From Arthrinium phaeospermum (Eukaryota > Ascomycota > Sordariomycetes > Amphisphaeriales > Apiosporaceae): a DNA stretch of 64,000 nucleotides. Below the pieces are notes generated by a model. That model saw only the letters and a list, made by a program, of their open reading frames with translations, had not been told where the DNA came from and searched no databases. Positions 57,214 through 64,000 of the stretch are shown here, in pieces (position 1 is the first letter of the stretch; every line of letters begins with the position of its first letter). A program made the translations under genes and the position numbers. The stretch covers positions 1,178,001 to 1,242,000 of the forward strand of contig QYRS01000007.1 of NCBI GenBank assembly GCA_006503535.1, read 5' to 3'.

Positions 57214-58525
57214 TACCACGCTGATGGATGATATTTCTGTCCCGGTAGCTCGAGAATGTGCAACCAAGACATGCAATTTGAAGTCGTCGTGATACGGTAT
57301 TAAGGTTACGCCGTGTGTGTTTTAGCCAGCGAGCGGCTGCTAAGGGGGCTTTAAGTCACCGATGGGCGGGCCAAGGGCGCCTAGCTGACGATATTTTAGC
57401 ATATCGGCCCCCTAACGGCTGCATGTGTACGGTCCACCCTAAACCTCACTACTGTAACATTCTAACGCAAAAAGACGAGGAGAAAAAATCATCTGCAATT
57501 GTTCAAGATATACCGAGCAGATCTCTTTGCTTCATGGTAACTTGATGCTTATGTTAGTGTTATTAGCAGTATTACCTGTAGTCAATCGTGTATTTCATGG
57601 CAGATCCACAAAGCCGGACGGGGATCGACCCGCTGACATCGGACTTGAAGTTTCGCATCATTCGTCCGAGAATCCCATCCAAACCCTATAAAAGGGAACC
57701 GCAATGTTTCGGGTTCGCGCTGGGTTGAATGCTTCCGCGCATAAGGAGGTAGAGATCGGTTCGATTCGCTAAGGCTTTCCGCGCAGGGAGTTGGCATGTT
57801 TCTGGGTATTGGCATGAAATGCCGAGAAATAAACGGAGGCACTCCACACCACAAATCCTTCTAAATTTGCCGGTCTTGTGCTTGCTGCCTGGCACGCACG
57901 CTGCTGTCAGCTCGCATCCTGCAGCCTGTCAGGCCTGCCAGGGCCTTTTCTGCGCTCCACCAAGTGGTTAGCCCATGGCTAGTATTACTGTTGCACCTAC
58001 ACGAGAGGGCGGACAGCCCGGAAAAGCAGCAGTCTTGGCTGGGCTGAGTTCCAGGGTTCCAAGCACTAAGTCGGTGGGGATGATGCCCAGACCAAATTTG
58101 GCGGGCATTCCAGAAATGAAAGAAGGGGGAAGAGGAATCGCACAATGCCTTTTCAGGCTTGCGAGACGCAATCCCTCCCTTATACACCTAACTTGTACTT
58201 TTCTCCCAGCCAGATGTAGCCCTAAGCGAACGATGCTGGTACCACAGACCAAAGGGCCGATCCGGGTACTAGGGGCAGCTGCAGCCGCGGCCATTTGCAG
58301 CCTGATCTCCCATCACGTTTGCAACTAGGGAGACCGAACTCCACTCCGAGCTGCTGTGCTGGGTACTTCTTCCGATTGCCTCCCGAGTCCCATGGCCTTC
58401 ATCCGGCGCAGGACGGCTGTCCAAACCTGTCTTGGACGGAAGACACCCGGCTGCGCTTCCGTCCTCGGGGCTGCTGTGGGTACTTGCATTTTGCCTCAGT
58501 GTCGCAGCTGTCTGTAGATCGGAGA
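57214..58525. other. Gene-free stretch of 1.3 kb
   Basis: Spacer between divergent genes (decayed epimerase on minus, GT90 on plus). No coding region or RNA was recognised. Confidence 0.5.
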
Positions 58526-60846
58526 ATGGCGAGAGCCAACTGCAGGTTGGTCACTCTCCCGTCTAATATCACCCGACTGGGACGTATCAAACTCTAATCG
58601 TGTGCCCTGCAAGGACACTATACTGTCGCGGCCCTCTCACCTAACCTCGGCAGCACCAAAGGTCATAGCCATGGCCATGACACGAGCACACGGCAGTCGA
58701 GGGTTTATGGTGCAGTATTCGTGTCCGCAGTCGCCGTGCTGAGCTTGCTGCGATGGGATCTCAAGAGGATACCCCTCCATGCGATTCCTCTGGCGGCATT
58801 GTACTTCGCCTACACCATCCTCCTGCGAAGAACGAATAGCTCCTCGTTGCGAAATGGGAACCTTGGACAGTTCATCACCAGCCTTTCTCTGCGAATAGCT
58901 TTCATCTTGAAAGCTTTGGTGTCACTCGAGGTACTCCTGCTCGGTGTTCCGACTGTTGCCTTCCGAAATGTCATATTAGCCGGCATCGCCAAGGCTGCCT
59001 TTTGGCATTTCGTGACCCAGACAGTGAGTATAAACTTTTGCATGGCACTTTGATGTTGCACATGTAATTAACATCCTTCACAGGCGCAATCCACAACATG
59101 GTGCATCGCCCCGGCGATTGAGACGTTCGGCATCCTGGCAGGCCGTACGTCATTGACCGAGTCTTCGGGACTCCATGCTCTCTTGCAGGTCGTCGGCTCG
59201 GTTCTTGCCTTGGGGCAGATCATTTCTATGCTTCCTCGTCAATTGAAATCCAAGTCACTTCTCTGGCTTCTTATGCTCTTCCCTGCCATTCATCTGACAG
59301 GGGATGCATACATTGCCAGGACAGCACGATCATTGGCACAGCAAAGCTTCGATGGTTCGCACAAGCATCCCGTCGAAGGGCTGGTAGCCAGTGGTAACAT
59401 GGCCTTTCGCGGGCTGTTGCAGAGACAGTCGCAGAACTATACGACTGCATGCGACGAGTATCGACGCCGCTACAAGATGGAACCCCTCCTGGATTCCAAG
59501 CGTGGTACGATTTTGCTGTATCGAACGACTCGCCGATCATCGACGACTTCGACAGTATACACGACTCAATCTCGCCGTTCTGGAGTATTGATGGCGCCGA
59601 AGTCTCCAGGAGGATGACGCAAATATTTGGCATGGCGAATAGTGAGGTCTGGCTTTGCAGCCTGTCTGGTGCCAGTGCGGATTTCGAATGTAGCCATCCC
59701 TTTCGCACTCATGACCGGCACATGGTCGCAACATTCAACAAGCTACTAGGCGTTCTTCCGGGCGAGCTCCCTGATTTGAAGTTCTTGGTGAATCATTTCG
59801 ATGAACCAGCCGTTCTTGTTCCACCCCCTGGCAGTCATAGTTCCGATGGGATTGACTTGGCTTACTTGTCCCAGTCCAGCACATGGGATGCGCTCACGAA
59901 ATACTGCAAATCATCTCGAAGTGATGAACACGCAACTAGCCGGGCAGTTCGAACTTATGGGCTACCCTTCGTCACTGATATCGACGCAGCCAAGGACATA
60001 TGTAAACACCCCGAGTACAGTACAATGCACGGTCTCCTCATGAGCCCGACTTCGTTTCGCCTAATTGAGGGCTTGGTTCCTGTCATGTCAACCGGCTCGC
60101 TCTCGACCATGGGTGACATTTTGTTCCCGAGCCCAGCCTACACAGACGACGAGTTTCGGTACGACAGCGCGGGCGACATCGAGTGGGAGGACAAGCAGAA
60201 CAACCTGTACTGGGCAGGCTCGACCACGGGCGGATATGTCGGGGACGAGGATACGTGGAGCCAATTCCACCGTCAGAGGTTTGTCGCGGTGGCGCAGAAC
60301 ACGGACGACCGCAAGAACATCTACCTTCGCGCAAGTCCAAGTGGCGCCATCGGACGCGTGGTGTCGAGCTTCCTGGACCGCCGCCTCTTCGACGTGGCTT
60401 TCACGCAAATCTTCTCGTGCACGTGGCGGCAGTGCCGCGACCAGCGTCGCCGCCTGGACGTGCGGCCCTGGGCCGACCGGGACGCGCCGCTGCACTCGCG
60501 GCTCGCGTTCGACCTCGACGGCAACGGTATCAGCGGTCGGTACTACCGGCTGCTGGCATCGCGGTCGGTGCCGCTGAAACAGACGCTGCTGCGCGAGTGG
60601 CACGACGAGCGCCTTATCCCCTGGGTGCACTACATCCCCGTCAGCCAGGGCCTCGGCGAGCTGCCCGAGCTGGTGCTCTACCTCACCTCCACCGAGCCCG
60701 GGCAGCGCCGGGCCCGCGAGATCGCCGACAACGGCCGCGAGTGGTTCCAGAAGGCGTTCCGGGAGGTCGACTTGACCATCTACATGTATCGGTTGCTGCT
60801 CGAGCTGGCGAGGGCGCAGGATCCGGAGCGCAAAGCTATGTCGTGA
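58526..60846 (+). CDS. GT90 (CAP10-like) membrane glycosyltransferase, frame break at a C run
   Basis: Model: exons 58526..58545, 58654..59023 and 59084..60846, about 717 aa if one base is missing at 59483-59486. The first exon (MARANC then AGC across the junction) is tentative; it was chosen because the ORF of exon 2 has no ATG and the splice keeps frame. The N-terminal 250 residues hold several hydrophobic segments (VFVSAVAVLSLLRW, IPLHAIPLAALYFAYTILL, KSLLWLLMLFPAIHLTG). The catalytic part starts at DEYRRRYKMEP; the family sequence continues as PGFQAWYDFAVSNDSPIIDD in the next frame, and one extra C would join them. Then follow NLYWAGSTTGGY, FHRQRFVAV, LDLDGNG-like FDLDGNGIS and HYIPVSQGLGELPEL, typical of GT90. 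Members transfer xylose or glucose in the secretory pathway. Whether the break is real is open. Confidence 0.8.
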
Positions 60847-61248
60847 GGGGGCACACGGTAAACTTCGGAGAAGATTTGGGCTAGGGGCTTTACACCCAGA
60901 TAAGTTAAACCAAGTACCTAACTGACTACCTACTTAGCTTTAATCCAAGCATTCATATCCTCGTTATGCATATTTGCCCCCTATCCTGATTGCACTTTCT
61001 CCCAAACACCGGATTGTCCCAGCTAATGCAAGACATTCCAAGGAGCTCGTTCAAGCTAGCAGTATACACAGAGCACGGCAACACCGAACACATTCGATTG
61101 GCATTAATTATTATCATTATATTTTCGGGGTTCTATGAAAGCTAATGTATTCTCCCAGAGAAACGTAATGGGCTAAAAAAATATCGCCTGCTGGAAATTG
61201 ACTGTGACGATCAACGACTATTTACGAGAACGGCCTGACGGTGGGATA
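60847..61248. other. Spacer between convergent genes
   Basis: 3' ends of the GT90 gene and the hydrolase-like gene. No gene seen; AT-rich near 61100-61180. Confidence 0.5.
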
Positions 61249-62559
61249 TCAGACATGGTCATCATCATCGTCCTCAAAATCATCAGCGCCATCATCATCG
61301 TTTTCAAAATCACCAGCGCCATCATCAAGATCGTCGTCATATTCTTCACGCCACCGATCAACGTGGGGACGGAATGACGAGGCCGCGACGGGTGCGACCG
61401 CGGCGTACGAGGCCGCGTCCTTATCTTGGGACGGCGATTGCGATTGAGGATACAAGGGCACCGCCAGTACCGCGGGTTCATTCTCGCTCCGGGCCTTGCG
61501 CTCCAGCGCCGCCTGCTCGGCGAAGAAGCGGCCGACGCGCTCGCGCTCCTGTTTCAGCTTGCGCTCGACCTTCTGGTCCTCGATCTGGCGCAGGATGCGC
61601 TTGCGGTGCTCCTCGTCGCGCTTCTTCTGCTCTTTGACCTCCTGGGCGTACTTTTGCTGCGCGCTCAGCTCCTCTTTGTTGCTGTCCTTCGGCTTGGCGC
61701 TGGGGGCTTGGATGGGGCCCAGGGCTGGTTTGGGTCGGAAGTTCAGAGCGGAAGCGTAGGCGGCTTTGCCGGGCTCGCCGCGGGCGATGCCGATGCTCAC
61801 CAGGAACTCGGCGAAGTCGTCGATGCGTTGACCGTCCCAGATCGGCGAGGTATTCTTGTAGCCGCCGCGGATGAACTCGTGCGGGGTGTTGCGGACAATT
61901 TTGTCGTTGATGTTGCTGTTGTCAGTGCTAACAGTATCAGGAACAGGCTGCTCATCGTCGCCGCATTTGCCGCCGGTGAACTTGGACACGAGCCAGTAGT
62001 CCCGCTGGTCCCGCGGCGTCTGCTTGTCGTCCGGGTGCATGCCCACGTAGCCTGCCAGCTTCCACGGCTGGAGCCCGGGCAGGTGCGCCTCCATCTGCGC
62101 CGTGACGAAGGCGTGCATCGCGCTGTCGGGGGCGTAGCCGTTCATGGTCTGGCGCAGCCGGTTCAGCGCGGCGTGGGCCGCGATCGCCGTCTCGCCCTGC
62201 CCGCCCAGGACGATCTTGTCGAGGCCGCCGGCGACTTGGGCTTCCTGCAGGATCAGCTGCGCAACGTAGGGAGCCTTGGTGCCGAGCTCGAGGCCGGCGG
62301 CGGCGCAGTCCTCGGGCGTGAGATTGTTCCAGTGTTTGCCATCGTCATCGAGCTTGGCGTGGGGGAAGACCCAGCGCACGGTGGGGAACTGGAGGCGCAG
62401 GGTCTTGCTGTCTTTGGTCAGCTTGGTCGAGAGGACCTTGGTGCGCAGGGACTTGTCGTCGGTGGATTCCGGGAAGCGGTGCAGGAAGATGACGGTGTGG
62501 GTGTGGTTGCTGAGCGGCTTCACGATGAAGGGCTCGGTCAGGTTCTGTCGGAGGGCCAT
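61249..62559 (-). CDS. Alpha/beta-hydrolase-like protein with coiled-coil tail
   Basis: A single-exon 436-aa protein. The first 270 residues follow the phospholipase/carboxylesterase (acyl-protein thioesterase) fold: HTVIFLHRFPES (oxyanion-loop strand), RWVFPHAK, then DKIVLGGQGETAIAAHAAL at 115-133, where the usual GxSxG nucleophile elbow reads GGQGE, so the catalytic Ser is not visible. Later ISPIWDG-like NTSPIWDGQRIDDFAEFL is near the end of the domain. A charged coiled coil follows (about 290-355, KYAQEVKEQKKRDEEHRKR), and the tail is almost all Asp/Glu (DDDLDDGAGDFENDDDGADD). It may be a non-catalytic member that binds partners, which is inference. No signal peptide, so likely cytosolic or nuclear. 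Confidence 0.8.
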   Translation of the reverse strand: MALRQNLTEPFIVKPLSNHTHTVIFLHRFPESTDDKSLRTKVLSTKLTKDSKTLRLQFPTVRWVFPHAKLDDDGKHWNNLTPEDCAAAGLELGTKAPYVAQLILQEAQVAGGLDKIVLGGQGETAIAAHAALNRLRQTMNGYAPDSAMHAFVTAQMEAHLPGLQPWKLAGYVGMHPDDKQTPRDQRDYWLVSKFTGGKCGDDEQPVPDTVSTDNSNINDKIVRNTPHEFIRGGYKNTSPIWDGQRIDDFAEFLVSIGIARGEPGKAAYASALNFRPKPALGPIQAPSAKPKDSNKEELSAQQKYAQEVKEQKKRDEEHRKRILRQIEDQKVERKLKQERERVGRFFAEQAALERKARSENEPAVLAVPLYPQSQSPSQDKDAASYAAVAPVAASSFRPHVDRWREEYDDDLDDGAGDFENDDDGADDFEDDDDDHV

Positions 62560-64000
62560 GGTGTCGAATCAATCGTGATGAATGGTGATGATGATGATGA
62601 TGATGATGATGATAATGATTGGATTGTCGTTGCTCTGTTTTTGTTTCAGTGAACGTCTTGGTAGGGAGTTTCGAGGGAGTAGTGAGCAAGTAGTGAATTA
62701 CTTGGCAATAACGAATGGCAAAGTAGCTAGACTCGGGTATCATGGGGGAATTTATAACATTCAATGAGTTGATGTTTTCTATCTCCGTTGCTATCAGTCT
62801 CTGCCTAAGTCCAAATGTCCCCTGGTTTCCAGAGAGTCAAAAATGAGGCTTTTCCGTATTTGAATACAAGGCCGCAAAGAACTATTTGCTCCTCAGAGAC
62901 CCCGTGAATTGCAGCCTCCTTGAATTCCTGGTACCCAAAATAGATCATTGGGTCAGTCTATAGATTGGTAGGAATCAAGCCTTGAATTGTTATATTTCGT
63001 TCATACAGTGACCTCAAGGTCCTATCAACAGCTTGTGTCAACAGTAGGGACCATGATGTAGTCTTATAGAAATCCGCGATGAAAGCCGTTGTACGTATAC
63101 TGGACATATGCAACAAGGCATGACCATTGTATTGCTATGTGCTGGCATCGTAAAACATTTTGAGTCAAGTGCTTGAACCTGAACAAAGCAGATTAGTCTC
63201 ATGTTTTCAATGGTTACCAAGCACGTTACAAACCTTATATTCTGAATCCTAGCCCTGTACCTAAAGTTGAACATTCGAGGCATAGCTGTATGAGTATTAC
63301 GGTGCTGTCAAACATCCCCTTTACAATAACAAAAGCAAACGAGTCATTCTTGTTGTGCAGTTGCCGAACCCCTTTCTTCCGCTATTTTCGGCCGTCTCGG
63401 AGGGCCCCAAGTGGTTCGCCAAGACGTACACTCGGGGTCAGGGACGTACTAAGCCGGCATCATCATCTGGGTCGTCATCGTGGTAGATAACAGGTGGATG
63501 TAGCCCCTAGATGACGTCCACAGACAAACAACCACTTTGAAGCCATAGGGCACACAATTCCGGTCAGCTTTTCTCTAGGATGTCGTGATCTACATATTGT
63601 CACATGACTTAAAGGAGCTCAACTCGCATTCTTGCCCAAACATTTATCGTGCCAGTAACTCAAGTCGTACCGCTCGGACAGGTGTGCAGTCGGAATTATG
63701 TACGTCTAGTGACAAGCTGCCAGGAGATGCTGGGTTGAGTATATGTCTTGGCACCGACATCTCGGTAAAATGTGACCGGTCTATGCAGTTTGTAGTTGAC
63801 ATTATCCGCCTTGTGTAGAGAGTGGATGAGCATGTTCGCCGAGGCTCGCATAGATCTGCCGTGCCCTTTAATGCTTACTTTATACGCAATAGATCAGGCG
63901 CTTTATCGTCATAAGGAGCCTCGGCTGCCGTATTGCTACCCCGAGATCCAATAGCCTGCTGCTACGTGTGCTTAGTGCAATGGCTCCATGATATTCAACG
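62560..64000. other. Gene-free right end of the window
   Basis: Contains the promoter of the hydrolase-like gene with a TGA microsatellite and then 1.3 kb without a recognisable gene, RNA or repeat. Confidence 0.5.
62586..62613. repeat. TGA trinucleotide microsatellite
   Basis: About nine TGA units in a row, in the 5' leader of the hydrolase-like gene, 27 bases upstream of its ATG. Such repeats vary in length between strains. Confidence 0.9.

Noticed and set aside
1..64000. CRISPR arrays, bacterial operons, ribosome-binding sites, rRNA genes
   Set aside because: The sequence is fungal nuclear DNA; no spaced direct-repeat array or rRNA-like sequence was seen.

Overview
The window is nuclear DNA of a filamentous ascomycete (Pezizomycotina; probably Sordariomycetes, which is inference). 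Evidence: genes split by short introns of about 45-110 bases with GTRNGT donors and CTAAC-like branch sites, a SAT-type non-reducing polyketide synthase, Zn2Cys6 regulators, a CFEM protein, a GT90 protein and an AT-rich, CpA-poor transposon interior. Coding regions are GC-rich and cast many long shadow ORFs, which are left out.

Region 1 (1-13.7 kb) is part of a secondary-metabolite cluster. A highly reducing PKS (only its first ~175 residues, minus strand, running off the left edge) is divergent from a complete non-reducing PKS (SAT-KS-AT-PT-ACP-TE, about 2112 aa). Converging on the latter is a Zn2Cys6 regulator, which is divergent from a 14-TMS MFS exporter. A reducing/non-reducing PKS pair with a C-terminal thioesterase is the layout of benzenediol-lactone (resorcylic or dihydroxyphenylacetic acid lactone) pathways: the reducing enzyme makes a starter chain, the SAT domain accepts it, the non-reducing enzyme extends and cyclises it, and the TE releases the product. 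No tailoring enzyme lies on this side; any would be to the left of the window.

Region 2 (14.4-23.6 kb) is accessory: two related F-box-like genes rich in CxxC motifs, a five-exon kinase/zinc-finger-like protein, and a regulator-like protein without a DNA-binding zinc cluster. Region 3 (23.6-39 kb) holds a 4.6 kb gene-free stretch, a secreted GH3 beta-glucosidase (10 exons), an ABCG transporter with a Cys-rich extracellular N-terminus, a protein whose frame is split by one TAG, and a gene-poor stretch with two tRNA-like (Pol III-type) sequences.

Region 4 (39-46 kb) has a class I methyltransferase, two small uncharacterised genes, a 776-bp non-autonomous DNA transposon with 60-bp terminal inverted repeats and an AT-rich interior, a stretch of broken reading frames, and the Hsp90 co-chaperone AHA1. 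Region 5 (46-64 kb) has a large proline/serine-rich coiled-coil protein, a CFEM GPI-type protein, a decayed NAD-dependent epimerase, a GT90 membrane glycosyltransferase and an alpha/beta-hydrolase-like protein. Several genes here need a one-base correction to read through, so either the assembly has indels in short homopolymers or these genes are decaying. All splice models were made by eye.
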